Source: DASUNP01 sp035249305 (GTDB taxonomy: Bacteria; Acidobacteriota; Blastocatellia; UBA7656). Taken from it: a stretch of DNA of 64,000 bases. The stretch covers positions 1-64,000 of the forward strand of contig DATFGQ010000111.1 in assembly GCA_035249305.1 (NCBI GenBank), read 5' to 3'. Made by a program: the position numbers and the translations under genes. The notes under the pieces were generated by a model, which was given only the letters and a program-made list of their open reading frames with translations, searched no databases and had not been told where the DNA came from. Position 1 is the stretch's first letter; every line of letters starts with the position of its first letter. This document shows, piece by piece, positions 17,845 to 29,485 of this stretch.

Positions 17845-18954
17845 ATGAAGAATATAAATCGCCGAGACTTTATACTCGCCGCGTCGGCCGCCACGGTCGT
17901 GGCATCGCTACCGACATCAAACGCAACCGCGGCCGGCGGCCAAGCCGCCAAGGGCGCGAGCACCTTAGACCCGATGGCGCTGGTTGACCCCGAGCTTCGG
18001 CCCGCGATCCAGGCTATGCTGAAGACGTTTCCTCTCCCTAAGATTCAAGGCGAGGTGACACCCGCTCAACTCGCTGCCCTGCGCAAGCTGGGCCTGGGCG
18101 GGAGGCCACCGCTTGAGCAGCCCGCGGTCGTCGAGCGCAGCGTGCCTGGGCGCGCGGGAGCGCCCGACGTAAAAGTGTTCGTCATTAACGCGAAGCCGGG
18201 AACGCGCCGACCCGCGATTCTCCACATGCACGGCGGCGGTTATGTTCTTGGGTCGGCCGCGAGCTCGGTCCCTGGTCTACAGGTGCTGGCGCAGGCAATG
18301 GACTGCGTCATCGTTACGGTCGAATACCGGCTGGCCCCCGAGACGCCGTTCCCCGGATCGCTCGAAGACAATTACGCGGCGCTGAAGTGGTTGCACGCCA
18401 ACGCAGAAGAGCTCGGGGCTGACCGGCCTCGCATAGCTTTGTCAGGCGAGAGTGCGGGCGGCGGCCACGCGGCAATGCTCGCCATAGCGGCGCGCGACCG
18501 CGGCGAAGTGCCGGTCCTGTTCCAGTCGCTTCAGTACCCGATGCTCGACGACCGCACGGCCAGCACGCGAAAGGTTCCGGCGCACATCGGAACATTACTG
18601 TGGACCGCTGAATACAACCGGATGGGCTGGGGCGCGCTGCTCGGCAAGGCTCCGGGCGGGCGGGATGCTCCGGCCGGAGCGGTGCCGGCCCGTTTAGAGA
18701 ACCTCGCAGGGCTCGCGCCGGCATGGATCGGGGTGGGGTCTTTAGACCTGTTCGTAGACGAGGACATCGAGTACGCAAGGCGGTTGATCGACGCAGGCGT
18801 ACCGACCGAGCTCGTGGTGGCGCCCGGAGCCTACCACGGCTTCGACGCCCTCGCGCCGACCGCTTCGATCTCCAAGCAGTTCAAGCTCTCTCGATACAAC
18901 GCGCTTGCGCGTGCTTTCGGCGTAAAGCAGCTCGAAGCCGCCCCGGCGACGTGA
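17845..18954 (+). CDS. Alpha/beta hydrolase fold-3 esterase (HSL family), Tat-exported
   Basis: A 369-residue carboxylesterase-like protein. The N-terminus INRRDFILAASAATVVASL is a twin-arginine-type signal. The oxyanion motif HMHGGGYVLGSA, the nucleophile elbow GESAGGG and the late acid/His region (LDLFVDEDIEYARR, GAYHGFD) match the hormone-sensitive lipase family. Substrates are probably short-chain acyl esters in the periplasm. The ATG at 17845 has GGGAGG upstream and yields the intact signal; the longer frame from 17797 does not. Confidence 0.92.
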   Translation: MKNINRRDFILAASAATVVASLPTSNATAAGGQAAKGASTLDPMALVDPELRPAIQAMLKTFPLPKIQGEVTPAQLAALRKLGLGGRPPLEQPAVVERSVPGRAGAPDVKVFVINAKPGTRRPAILHMHGGGYVLGSAASSVPGLQVLAQAMDCVIVTVEYRLAPETPFPGSLEDNYAALKWLHANAEELGADRPRIALSGESAGGGHAAMLAIAARDRGEVPVLFQSLQYPMLDDRTASTRKVPAHIGTLLWTAEYNRMGWGALLGKAPGGRDAPAGAVPARLENLAGLAPAWIGVGSLDLFVDEDIEYARRLIDAGVPTELVVAPGAYHGFDALAPTASISKQFKLSRYNALARAFGVKQLEAAPAT

Positions 18955-18979
18955 GGCGAAGCTTCTATCGGCCTGTGCA

Positions 18980-20467
18980 TCAATCGGCTTCAGCCGGCGA
19001 ATAACCGCCGCCAGTTTCCGAGAAGTTCGCGATTGCGGTTAACAACTCGCCGGGCTGGACCGGCTTCGGCACGAACATGTTGAACCCGGCCGCGAGCGCG
19101 CGGGCGCGGTCCTCGACCCTAACGTAGGCGGTCAGCGCAACGGCAGGAATCCGCTTGCCCCTCTCGGCCTCCAGCGCCTTCACCTTCGCGATCAGCGCGT
19201 AACCATCCTGGCCCGGCATCGCCAGATCGGAAACCACCACGTCAGGCTTGTGCCACTCTAACGCCTCGATCCCTTCGGCGACCGAAGCGGCGGCGTGCAC
19301 GCACGCGCCGTGTTCGTTCAGCATCACGTTGAGGAGCTGCAAACTGTCCTTGTCGTCATCGACCACGAGCACGCGCAGGCCATCGAGCGAAGGCGCGGGA
19401 TCGAGTCTTTCCGCCGCGCCTTCGGCGTTCGACAGCAGGTTCCAGACTACTTGCTGGAGCCGGCCCGAATCGCCCGAGATGTGGCGGGCCGACGGGTCGA
19501 GTGTCACTTCAAGATGAATGGCTTTCGAATCGGCGGCGAGCTGGACCGAATCTATGGCCGCGTTGATGACGGCCGCCACGTCGACCGGGCCGATGTTGAG
19601 CCGCAGCTTGCCCGTGATCACGCGCGACACGTCCAGGATGTCTTCTACGAGCTGGGCCTGCGACTTCGCGTTGCGCTCTATCGTCTCGATCGCGCGGGCC
19701 ATGGTGGCTTCGTCCAGAGAGGTCTTGGTGAGCATGTGCGACCAGCCGATGATGGCGTTGAGCGGGGTGCGGAGCTCGTGCGAGACGGTGGCCAGAAATT
19801 CGTCTTTCATTCGGTTGGCGCTTTCGGCTTCAGACCGCGCCATCTGCTCGCGCACGAGCAGGTCTTCAAGCTCTTCTTTGAGCGCGCGCAATCTCTCTTC
19901 GGCCTGCTTGCGCTCGGCGACCTCGGCTTCGAGCGCTTTCGCCTTCTGTTGCAACTCGACGATGGTGCGCAGCCGGTTATCCGGGTCCGACAGCGTCGTG
20001 TAGCTTTCGGCAGGGATGACGCGCGAGTGTTCGGCGCAGACGCCCGTTAAAGGCCCCGCCATTGCGCGGCCGCCAAAGCCGTTGATCGGGTAAGCGCAAA
20101 AGAGCCAGAAGTCCCGATTGTCTTGCAGGTCGTTCCAGAGCTTCTCCAGGTCGATGGCCGCCTGGTGTTTCCCTTCCTCCCAAAGCACCGCGACCATCCC
20201 GCCGATGATCTCGTCAAAGCGCTTGGGCTCGGGCGCCCCATCGACCATGAACATTGATAGAGTCTCGGACGCGTCCAGCGAGATGTACTGGCCGCGGGCG
20301 TTGGCGGCGGCCGTGTCCAGGCCATAAGCCCTGAGCTGTTTATCTACGCTATCGCGGCGGCCTTTGGTCGCCACAACGATGCCGGCGTCGCCCGCACTCA
20401 GGCCCTCGCCGAATATCTCTCGCTCCTCCAGAGCGAGGACAGAGAATGAATAGACCCTGAACGACAC
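18980..20467 (-). CDS. MEDS-HisKA-REC protein lacking the ATPase domain (pseudo-kinase)
   Basis: A 495-residue signalling protein. Residues 1-165 resemble the MEDS/DcmR sensory domain (GEGLSAGDAGIVVATKGRRD; WNDLQDNRDFWLFCAYPINGF), but the usual HxxQFY opening is missing or degenerate. A coiled coil (165-220) leads to HisKA with His230 in TVSHELRTPLNAIIGW. The HATPase_c domain stops after its N-box (VVWNLLSNA, ends 348). The next residues are linker (EGAAERLDPAPSLDGL) and a complete receiver with Asp414 and Lys468. The G1, F and G2 ATP-binding boxes are absent, so it cannot autophosphorylate. It may accept phosphate from another kinase or be a recent deletion product. GTG start at 20467, 15 nt after the upstream gene's stop. 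Confidence 0.85.
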   Translation of the reverse strand: MSFRVYSFSVLALEEREIFGEGLSAGDAGIVVATKGRRDSVDKQLRAYGLDTAAANARGQYISLDASETLSMFMVDGAPEPKRFDEIIGGMVAVLWEEGKHQAAIDLEKLWNDLQDNRDFWLFCAYPINGFGGRAMAGPLTGVCAEHSRVIPAESYTTLSDPDNRLRTIVELQQKAKALEAEVAERKQAEERLRALKEELEDLLVREQMARSEAESANRMKDEFLATVSHELRTPLNAIIGWSHMLTKTSLDEATMARAIETIERNAKSQAQLVEDILDVSRVITGKLRLNIGPVDVAAVINAAIDSVQLAADSKAIHLEVTLDPSARHISGDSGRLQQVVWNLLSNAEGAAERLDPAPSLDGLRVLVVDDDKDSLQLLNVMLNEHGACVHAAASVAEGIEALEWHKPDVVVSDLAMPGQDGYALIAKVKALEAERGKRIPAVALTAYVRVEDRARALAAGFNMFVPKPVQPGELLTAIANFSETGGGYSPAEAD

Positions 20468-20482
20468 ACAGCCCCTCTCGCC

Positions 20483-23629
<3,147 letters not shown>

Positions 23630-23867
23630 AGTGGACCTCCGGGTGTTGATTGACCGTGAAGAGCCGCCATTCTATTTCAAGGCTAGCCAATTCTCAACCG
23701 CGCCGACGGCGCGTCCGAACTAAATACAATCGGTGCCCCGAATTTATATCAAAAACATACGGCCATTCGGCCACGATGAACTTTAAGTCTTTTAGATAAG
23801 AGGTTTGATAAACAGCTAGCAGTGGCATGTGATTTGATATAAGTTCCTAACCCTTAGGAGAGTTGTT

Positions 23868-24299
23868 ATGGGCAAATCGGCGATTTTGATAGTTGAAGAC
23901 AACGACGACATACGGATTCCGGTAGGAATTACGCTAGAGCAAGAAGGGTTCACGGTCTTTTCGGCAAGAGACTGTAATACTGCTTTCGACTTTATGGCGC
24001 GAGAGCAGCCTGACATTATTCTTACCGATTTGTTAATGCCGGAGATGACTGGGCTCGAATTCATAAGACAGGTGAGAAGGACGGCCGGCTACTCGGAGGT
24101 CCCTATCATAGCGATGTCGGCTTATGATAAATCTTACCTGGCGGCGGCGCTCCTTGCCGGAGCCAACGCCGCGCTTCACAAGCCTGAAGACATGGATAAC
24201 CTGATCGATACGATAAGAGAGGTGCTTCGCAACAGTAACAACGGGAACGGGAGCATAAATATCTCAGGGATGGCGGCCAATACTTTTTCTATGGATTAG
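23868..24299 (+). CDS. Single-domain response regulator (CheY-like)
   Basis: A 143-residue receiver protein without an output domain. Acidic residues EDND (10-13), phospho-acceptor Asp54 in ILTDLLMPEM, switch Ser in IAMSAY and Lys105 in LHKPED are intact. The last 25 residues are Asn/Gly-rich and probably disordered. The ATG has AGGAG eight bases upstream. It converges with a second receiver gene just downstream; no kinase is adjacent. Confidence 0.92.
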   Translation: MGKSAILIVEDNDDIRIPVGITLEQEGFTVFSARDCNTAFDFMAREQPDIILTDLLMPEMTGLEFIRQVRRTAGYSEVPIIAMSAYDKSYLAAALLAGANAALHKPEDMDNLIDTIREVLRNSNNGNGSINISGMAANTFSMD

Positions 24300-24323
24300 C
24301 GTAGAGGCCGCACGTTGCTGCCC

Positions 24324-24848
24324 TCATTCGTTCTGCGATTTCGCGGCGCGCGTCTTAATCTCTTGCGGCGGGTGATATGCCTCCCGCAGTTTTTCGTTGA
24401 GCGATTTCAAATCATGCACCTCTTCTTCGAGCGATTGCTGGCAGTAATACCTCGCCAGCAGTATCTGCTGATAGCTCAGCGCGCGCTCTATCGATTCGAA
24501 TAGCTGTGAGACGTTCACGGGCTTGAGAAGGTAATCGAACGCGCCTTTGCGCATGGCGTCGATGGCGTACTGTATCTCGGTCATGCCCGAGATAACTATG
24601 ACCAGCGTGTTCCAGTAGGATTTGTGCACGTGCTCGCAGAGGTCCAGTCCCGACTCGTTGCCCATCTTTATGTCGGTCAGAACGAGGTGAAAGAAACTCG
24701 CTTCGAGCAGTCTTTTGGCCTCTGCGGTGCCTGACGCCGCAGCGCAGGTGTGGTCGATAGTTAAACGCGAAGCCAGGAGCGTGCAAAGCAGCTTGGCCGT
24801 TCTTATGTCATCATCGACTACGAGGATCGATATCTCCTTGTTGTTCAC
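24324..24848 (-). CDS. Response regulator with C-terminal coiled coil
   Basis: A 174-residue protein. The receiver domain has DDD at 12-14, Asp59 in LVLTDIKMGNESGLDL, switch residue in VISGM and Lys in YLLKPVN. After the receiver, a helical region (YQQILLARYYCQQSLEEEVHDLKSLNEKLREAY) replaces any DNA-binding domain. Such proteins relay signals by protein contact. ATG start with GGAGG upstream. Confidence 0.9.
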   Translation of the reverse strand: MNNKEISILVVDDDIRTAKLLCTLLASRLTIDHTCAAASGTAEAKRLLEASFFHLVLTDIKMGNESGLDLCEHVHKSYWNTLVIVISGMTEIQYAIDAMRKGAFDYLLKPVNVSQLFESIERALSYQQILLARYYCQQSLEEEVHDLKSLNEKLREAYHPPQEIKTRAAKSQNE

Positions 24849-25052
24849 ACTTCCTCCTCTGCTGACCGAATCTTGGGGAAGGACGTATTAAACCGAGACG
24901 AATAACAACCATAATTTAAGAATCGGATCTAGTCTGTGCAAAGAGCATTCCAGACCCGCGCGCCCCAGGCCGGCACTTTAGATTTCAGCTCTTTAAGGCT
25001 ACGAGAGTTGATTGGGCGAATCCTGATTTCGTTCACGCGCAGGTAAAATTTA
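24849..25052. other. Non-coding region left of repeat cluster
   Basis: About 200 bp with no supportable reading frame. It sits upstream of the minus-strand receiver gene and should hold its promoter, which I could not define. Confidence 0.35.
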
Positions 25053-25083
25053 CAGTGCTGAGTGCTGAGTCCTGAGTGCTGAG
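25053..25083. repeat. GTSCTGA heptad array
   Basis: Four forward units (CAGTGCTGAGTGCTGAGTCC...) abut the left end of a type A element; inverted units follow the element at 25254-25271. Confidence 0.85.
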
Positions 25084-25257
25084 AGATTATCTGAAAAGCC
25101 CCGTAGGGGCTCTATGTTTGTAGAACGATAGCGTAAATGCACCCCAACCCCGTAGGGGTTGAATATCAAACATGCAACTCCTACGGAGTTGGAGAATGGT
25201 TATACGATCCTTCTACAAACATCCGGCTCCTACGGAGCCGAGTAGCTCGCTATTACT
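25083..25257. repeat. Palindrome-rich intergenic element, type A (second copy)
   Basis: It shares CTGAAAAGCCCCGTAGGGGC, CTATGTTTGTAGAA, the CTCCTACGGAG palindromes and TTCTACAAACATCCGG with 7462-7618. The left end is degraded (GAGATTATCTGAAAAG) and the right end lacks the GTCTGA terminal repeat, so this copy is diverged or truncated. An additional AACCCCGTAGGGGTT palindrome is present. Confidence 0.85.
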
Positions 25258-25271
25258 CAGCACTCAGGACT
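25254..25271. repeat. Inverted GTSCTGA heptads
   Basis: TTACTCAGCACTCAGGAC, two and a half units opposite in orientation to those at 25053-25083, so the element is bracketed by facing heptad arrays. Confidence 0.75.
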
Positions 25272-25276
25272 TCTTT

Positions 25277-25285
25277 TGATATAAT
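25277..25285 (+). promoter_or_regulatory. Extended -10 promoter element
   Basis: TGATATAAT is a TGn-TATAAT extended -10. A transcript starting near 25292 supports ATG 25311 as the start of the CoA-binding gene. No good -35 is visible, because the repeat ends there. Confidence 0.55.
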
Positions 25286-25310
25286 GAGTCCGGGCGCTCA
25301 AGGGGAGATT

Positions 25311-25754
25311 ATGAGCTGGCAAGAGAACGTCATAGAAGACAACGAAGCGATAAGAGATCTACTCGACCGGACGCGCCGCGTCGCCGTCTTGGGCATAAGA
25401 AGCGAGCGCCATTCCGACAGGCCCGCCTTTTACGTCGCTCAATACCTGGCCTCGGCGGGGTTGGAAGTGATCCCCGTCCCCGTCTACGAGCCGGAGGTGA
25501 CAGAGATACTCGGGCAGAGAGTCTACCGTAAGCTTTCAGAGATACCCGGAGAGCTCGACATGGTAGATGTCTTCCGCAGGAGCGAAGACATAGGGATGCA
25601 CCTTGAAGACCTGCTCGCGAAGAAGCCCAAATCGGTCTGGTTTCAATCGGGGATACGGAATGACGAGGCGGCGAAGCGACTGGCCGAAGCCGGGATCAAA
25701 GTCGTTCAAGACCGCTGCCTGATGGTAGAACACCGCTGGGCGCGCAGGAGGTGA
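25311..25754 (+). CDS. CoA-binding domain protein (YccU-like)
   Basis: A 147-residue Rossmann-type CoA_binding_2 protein. The signature pieces are VAVLGIRSERHSDRPAFYVAQYL, VIPVPVYEPEVTEILGQRVYRKLSEIP, DMVDVFRRSED and KSVWFQSGIRNDEAAKRLAEAGIKVVQDRCLMVEH. These proteins bind CoA, and their cellular role is unclear. ATG 25311 follows GGGGAG; longer frames run back into repeat DNA. It is the first gene of an operon with a SnoaL protein and purEK. Confidence 0.92.
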   Translation: MSWQENVIEDNEAIRDLLDRTRRVAVLGIRSERHSDRPAFYVAQYLASAGLEVIPVPVYEPEVTEILGQRVYRKLSEIPGELDMVDVFRRSEDIGMHLEDLLAKKPKSVWFQSGIRNDEAAKRLAEAGIKVVQDRCLMVEHRWARRR

Positions 25755-25759
25755 TGCGT

Positions 25760-26251
25760 ATGACTGATCAAGAACCGACGTTGATACACCGCTGGTTTGA
25801 AGAGGTCTGGAACAAGGGCCGCGCCGAAGTCATCGACGAGATGTTTGATTGCGACGGCGTAGCTCACGGCCTCACGGACGAAACCGGCAATGAGCTGTGT
25901 GGCCCCGAAGGCTTCAAGCCATTCTTCGAGAGCTTCCGCAAAGCCTTCCCCAACATCCAGGTCATAGTCGAAGACACGGTGGTCGAAGGCGACAAGATCG
26001 CCGCGCGCTGCACTGTCAAAGGCACTCACGCGGGCGATGGCATTGGCATCGCCGCCACCAACAGGCCCGTAGAGTTCACGGGCATGACGATGGTCCGCGT
26101 CAAGGACGGGAAGATCGTCGAAGCCTGGAACAACTTCGATTTCATGAAGATGTTTCAGCAGCTAGGCCCGGCCGCCGAAGATAAGACCGACACCAGGAGC
26201 GAGGATGCTACCGAAGACGCAACCGCTGATCGGCTTGATTATGGGCTCTAA
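25760..26251 (+). CDS. SnoaL-like polyketide cyclase / ester cyclase family protein
   Basis: A 163-residue protein with the NTF2-like SnoaL fold: LIHRWFEEVWNKGRAEVIDEMF, GPEGFKPFFESFRKAFPNIQVIVEDTVVEGDKIAAR, and the C-terminal VRVKDGKIVEAWNNFDFMKMFQQLG. The family includes cyclases and small-molecule-binding proteins; the substrate is not predictable. AGGAGG (25745-25750), inside the end of the preceding gene, sets ATG 25760. Its 3' end overlaps purE by 47 bp in another frame, so its acidic tail (DTRSEDATEDATADRLDYGL) is dual-coding. Confidence 0.88.
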   Translation: MTDQEPTLIHRWFEEVWNKGRAEVIDEMFDCDGVAHGLTDETGNELCGPEGFKPFFESFRKAFPNIQVIVEDTVVEGDKIAARCTVKGTHAGDGIGIAATNRPVEFTGMTMVRVKDGKIVEAWNNFDFMKMFQQLGPAAEDKTDTRSEDATEDATADRLDYGL

Positions 26252-26708
26252 GTCGGATTGGGAGACTATGTCTCACGCGGCCGCGACGCTTGAGGCTCTA
26301 GAAATCCCTTTCGAGGTGCGCGTAGTGTCGGCGCACCGCACGCCCGACCTGCTCTTCGAGTACGCGGGCTCGGCTGAAGGGCGCGGCCTGGAAGTCATAA
26401 TCGCGGGCGCGGGCGGCGCGGCTCACCTGCCTGGCATGGCTTCGGCAAAGACAGTCCTGCCGGTCCTGGGCGTCCCCGTCGAATCGAAGGCGTTGAAAGG
26501 AATCGATTCGCTCCTGTCGATTGTGCAGATGCCGGCCGGCGTCCCCGTCGCCACGCTGGCCATAGGGAGGGCGGGGGCCGTCAACGCCGCGCTGCTCGCG
26601 GCCTCGATAATCGGCAACAAACACCCTGAAGCGCGAGAGGCGCTCCGGCGTTATCGCGAGACTCAAACTCAAGCCGTGCTCGACAACCCCGACCCGAGGG
26701 CGAGCTGA
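26205..26708 (+). CDS. purE: N5-carboxyaminoimidazole ribonucleotide mutase
   Basis: It converts N5-CAIR to CAIR in de novo purine synthesis. The 167-residue protein is a class I PurE with GSKSDWETMSHA near the start, the VSAHRTPD loop and AGGAAHLPGM. ATG 26205 with AGGAG five bases upstream lies inside the SnoaL frame. The stop overlaps the purK start (TGATG), indicating translational coupling with its partner enzyme. Confidence 0.97.
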   Translation: MLPKTQPLIGLIMGSKSDWETMSHAAATLEALEIPFEVRVVSAHRTPDLLFEYAGSAEGRGLEVIIAGAGGAAHLPGMASAKTVLPVLGVPVESKALKGIDSLLSIVQMPAGVPVATLAIGRAGAVNAALLAASIIGNKHPEAREALRRYRETQTQAVLDNPDPRAS

Positions 26709-27799
26709 TGAAGATAGGGCTGCTGGGCGGCGGACAGCTCGGGCGGATGCTTGCGCTCGCGGGTTACGCGCTGGGGCTACGTTTCCGCACGCTCGACTTA
26801 TCCGGCGAAGCTCCCGCGGGCCACCTGACAGAATTGATGGTCGCCGACTTCAACGACCTCGACGCGCTGCGGCGATTCTCAATCGGGCTCGACATAATCA
26901 CCTACGAGTTTGAAAACGTCCCAGTGGCTTCGGCGCGGTTCCTCGCCCGCAGGGTCCCGGTCTACCCTCCGCCTGAAGCTCTGGAGATGGGGCAGGACCG
27001 CATAACCGAGAAGACATTTTTTCAGTCGCTCGGCATTCCGACGCCGCCTTTCATCGCTGTAGACACCTGGGAAGATTTCGACAGCGCGCTCAAGCGAATC
27101 GGCCTCCCCGCCGTGCTCAAGTCGCGCCGGTTCGGTTACGACGGCAAGGGTCAGTTCGTCGTAGAGCGGCCCGAAGACGTTGCGCCGGCGTGGCGGTCAT
27201 TGGGCGGAGTGCCGTTGATACTCGAAGGCTTCGTGCCATTCGAGCGCGAGCTGTCGGTGCTGGCCGTGCGCGACCGCGCGGGCAACACGGCTTTTTACCC
27301 GCTTGTTGAAAACCATCACGCGGAAGGGATGCTAAGGCTGTCGCTCGCGCCCGCCCCTCAGCTCGACCCGCGGTTGCAGGCCGAGGCCGAAGATTACGCG
27401 AAGCGCGCGCTCGATAAGCTCAATTACGTCGGCCTGCTCGCGATAGAGTTTTTCCAGCGCGAGGGGCGGTTGTTCGCCAACGAGATGGCCCCGCGAGTTC
27501 ACAACTCCGGCCACTGGACGATCGAGGGGGCCGAGACCAGCCAGTTTGAAAATCACTTGCGGGCGATCATGGGCTTGCCGCTCGGCTCGACCGAAGCGAC
27601 AGGCTATTCGGCCATGGTGAACCTGATAGGCGACGTGCCTGAAAGTCGTGCCGTGCTCGCGCTGCCGGAAACTCACCTTCACCTGTACGGCAAATCGCCG
27701 AGGCCGAATCGCAAGCTTGGCCATGTGACGATCAGGACTAAAGACGAAGAGACGCTTCAAGCCAGACTCGCCGAGCTGCGGTCGATAATGAAAGTGTAG
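26708..27799 (+). CDS. purK: 5-(carboxyamino)imidazole ribonucleotide synthase
   Basis: An ATP-grasp enzyme that makes N5-CAIR from AIR, bicarbonate and ATP, supplying PurE. The 363-residue length is normal. It shows IGLLGGGQLGRMLA, YEFENVP, the ATP-grasp core LKSRRFGYDGKGQFVV, EGFVPFERELSVLAVR, and NEMAPRVHNSGHWTIEGAETSQFENHLRA. It ends the CoA-binding/SnoaL/purE/purK operon. Confidence 0.97.
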   Translation: MKIGLLGGGQLGRMLALAGYALGLRFRTLDLSGEAPAGHLTELMVADFNDLDALRRFSIGLDIITYEFENVPVASARFLARRVPVYPPPEALEMGQDRITEKTFFQSLGIPTPPFIAVDTWEDFDSALKRIGLPAVLKSRRFGYDGKGQFVVERPEDVAPAWRSLGGVPLILEGFVPFERELSVLAVRDRAGNTAFYPLVENHHAEGMLRLSLAPAPQLDPRLQAEAEDYAKRALDKLNYVGLLAIEFFQREGRLFANEMAPRVHNSGHWTIEGAETSQFENHLRAIMGLPLGSTEATGYSAMVNLIGDVPESRAVLALPETHLHLYGKSPRPNRKLGHVTIRTKDEETLQARLAELRSIMKV

Positions 27800-27859
27800 A
27801 GCCTAACAATCGGCTTGACCGGAGCGTTATGCGTCACCTGATGCTCGCCCGACACAAAC

Positions 27860-27889
27860 TTGAACCGATTTCGAGCCAGTGAGTGTAAT
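27860..27889 (+). promoter_or_regulatory. Candidate promoter of the 27923 gene
   Basis: TTGAAC (27860-27865), an 18-bp spacer and TGTAAT (27884-27889). The ribosome-binding site GAGGAGG follows at about 27908. Confidence 0.45.
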
Positions 27890-27922
27890 ATAACTAACCG
27901 ATAAACAGAGGAGGTATAAGCG

Positions 27923-29134
27923 ATGAATAAATGCCATTATCCGGGCCGGCGGATTGTTCCCCGCTCAGCCTGGCTCGTCAGTCAATTAATACTGCTCGTC
28001 GGCTCAGCCAGCCTGGCCACAGCATCATCTTCTCAAGACAAAACGTATCCACTGCCTGACTTCGGGTTAGAGATCACCATTCCCGGTAGCTTGTACCCTC
28101 CGATTAAGTTTACAGTCGTTAAAGGCGGGCGCAGTTTGATGCCCATCCAGCGGCAACTGCTTACAATCACCGATCCGAAACTGGCCGCCGACTTCACTAT
28201 GGTGGGCGTCTCGGCCTTTGGCGAGGACAACGGAGTCAGAGTCAGGCTCTCGATCATCTACAATGACCTGTCAAAGCAGGATTGGTGGAACGACAATAGA
28301 GAGAAGGTGGCAGGGACTTTGTTAATTCGCGAAGGCCAATCCGCCCGCCCGGCTGAGCTGGCGCGGTTCGGCATAGAGCCTTTCGAAATAAGAGTGGTAA
28401 ACGCCCGGCCTGTCGTGATTCAGCCGGGGGAGTGGCCTAAAATCACCAACAGCACGAAGTCGCTGGAAGTTGCCAAGGTTGAAAAGTCGCTCGATAGTTA
28501 TTATTTCTTGATAAAGAACAAATCAAGTAAGAATGTCGTTGCTTACACTCTTTCGACCACCAACGGCACCTTCAGCTCTAGCGGTCCTGGTCTGATCGCA
28601 GCAGGCGCCATGTCGACCTACGGGCCTATTAACAGTGAATACATAGACAGGGGTGGAATGGCGATCCCGGTTGTCATATTCGATGACGGGAGCTTTGAAG
28701 GCGACATCAAAGTTGCCGCGCGATTCCTGGTGAATGCGGAGGGAGTAAGGAAACAAGCCCCCCACATCTTGCGGCTCGTAGAACAAACCCTCCAAGTTAA
28801 TGACGCCGAACTAGAAAAAGCATTTGAGAAATTAGAAGCTGAACTCCAGGCAATTCCCGAAGCTATGGATAAACAGTCGGCCGTAGCGCTATTGAAGTCA
28901 ACGTACCCCTCTTTTGACGACGTGACGATCAGCACTCTGTATGAACATTTAAAGGGGGGATTTTACGAAGCCAAAAACAAGGCGCTCGCGCCGATCGACG
29001 AGATCAAGAGGCAGTTCCCAAGGGCTGCGCAGCATCAGGAGCCGCGTCCTTCCAAATATCGAGCAGTGGTGCTGCGCGAGACACTGACGCAAATAAAGCA
29101 GGAGTTCGAGAGAATAATTGCGTCCAAGAAGTAA
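27923..29134 (+). CDS. Secreted hypothetical protein, paralogue of the 41985 product
   Basis: A 403-residue exported protein. A signal peptide (WLVSQLILLVGSASLATA) is followed by a domain specific to this protein (residues 40-170). A domain around residues 180-290 has the pattern NKSSKNVVAYTLSTTNG, GPGLIAAGA and IPVVIFDDGSFEGDIKVAARF. The same order of motifs is found in the protein at 41985. The C-terminus is a helical bundle. The function is unknown. GC content looks lower than in neighbouring genes. ATG 27923 has GAGGAGG upstream. Confidence 0.75.
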   Translation: MNKCHYPGRRIVPRSAWLVSQLILLVGSASLATASSSQDKTYPLPDFGLEITIPGSLYPPIKFTVVKGGRSLMPIQRQLLTITDPKLAADFTMVGVSAFGEDNGVRVRLSIIYNDLSKQDWWNDNREKVAGTLLIREGQSARPAELARFGIEPFEIRVVNARPVVIQPGEWPKITNSTKSLEVAKVEKSLDSYYFLIKNKSSKNVVAYTLSTTNGTFSSSGPGLIAAGAMSTYGPINSEYIDRGGMAIPVVIFDDGSFEGDIKVAARFLVNAEGVRKQAPHILRLVEQTLQVNDAELEKAFEKLEAELQAIPEAMDKQSAVALLKSTYPSFDDVTISTLYEHLKGGFYEAKNKALAPIDEIKRQFPRAAQHQEPRPSKYRAVVLRETLTQIKQEFERIIASKK

Positions 29135-29164
29135 AAGCAGAGGACCGGCGCGGCCCTACTTTAA

Positions 29165-29485
29165 TTATTTGCTTGGCTCTACGGTGTCGGTCCGGAGGAA
29201 CTGGTCTAGCAGGTCTATGTATTTCGCGCTGCGGTCGGCTATCTCGTCTTCGGTCTCGCGCATGTCTTTGCGCGCCTGGTAAAGCTCGTCGGCTATCTGG
29301 AGCGCGGCCAGTATCGCGACCCTCAAAGAGTCTACAGTCATGGTCGCGCGCGCAATCTCGTTCATGCGCTTGTCTACGTACTCGGCAAGCTCGTGTATGT
29401 ATTCAGGGTCGTGCTCGCTGCGCAGACTGTAGGTCTGGTTGTAGATGACGACCTTGTATGACTGGCTCGGTGAGTTTTCCATCAC
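29165..29485 (-). CDS. zapA: Cell division protein ZapA
   Basis: ZapA binds FtsZ and promotes Z-ring assembly at midcell. The 106-residue protein fits the family: VVIYNQTYSLRSEHDPEYIHELAEYVDKRMNEIA is the globular head, and VAILAALQIADELYQARKDM starts the long coiled coil. Its ATG overlaps the stop of the preceding coiled-coil gene by four bases (ATGA), as expected for a zapB-zapA-like pair. Confidence 0.92.
   Translation of the reverse strand: MMENSPSQSYKVVIYNQTYSLRSEHDPEYIHELAEYVDKRMNEIARATMTVDSLRVAILAALQIADELYQARKDMRETEDEIADRSAKYIDLLDQFLRTDTVEPSK

Noticed and set aside
25137..25310. N-terminal extension of the CoA-binding protein
   Set aside because: Encoded by the type A element and upstream of the likely promoter.
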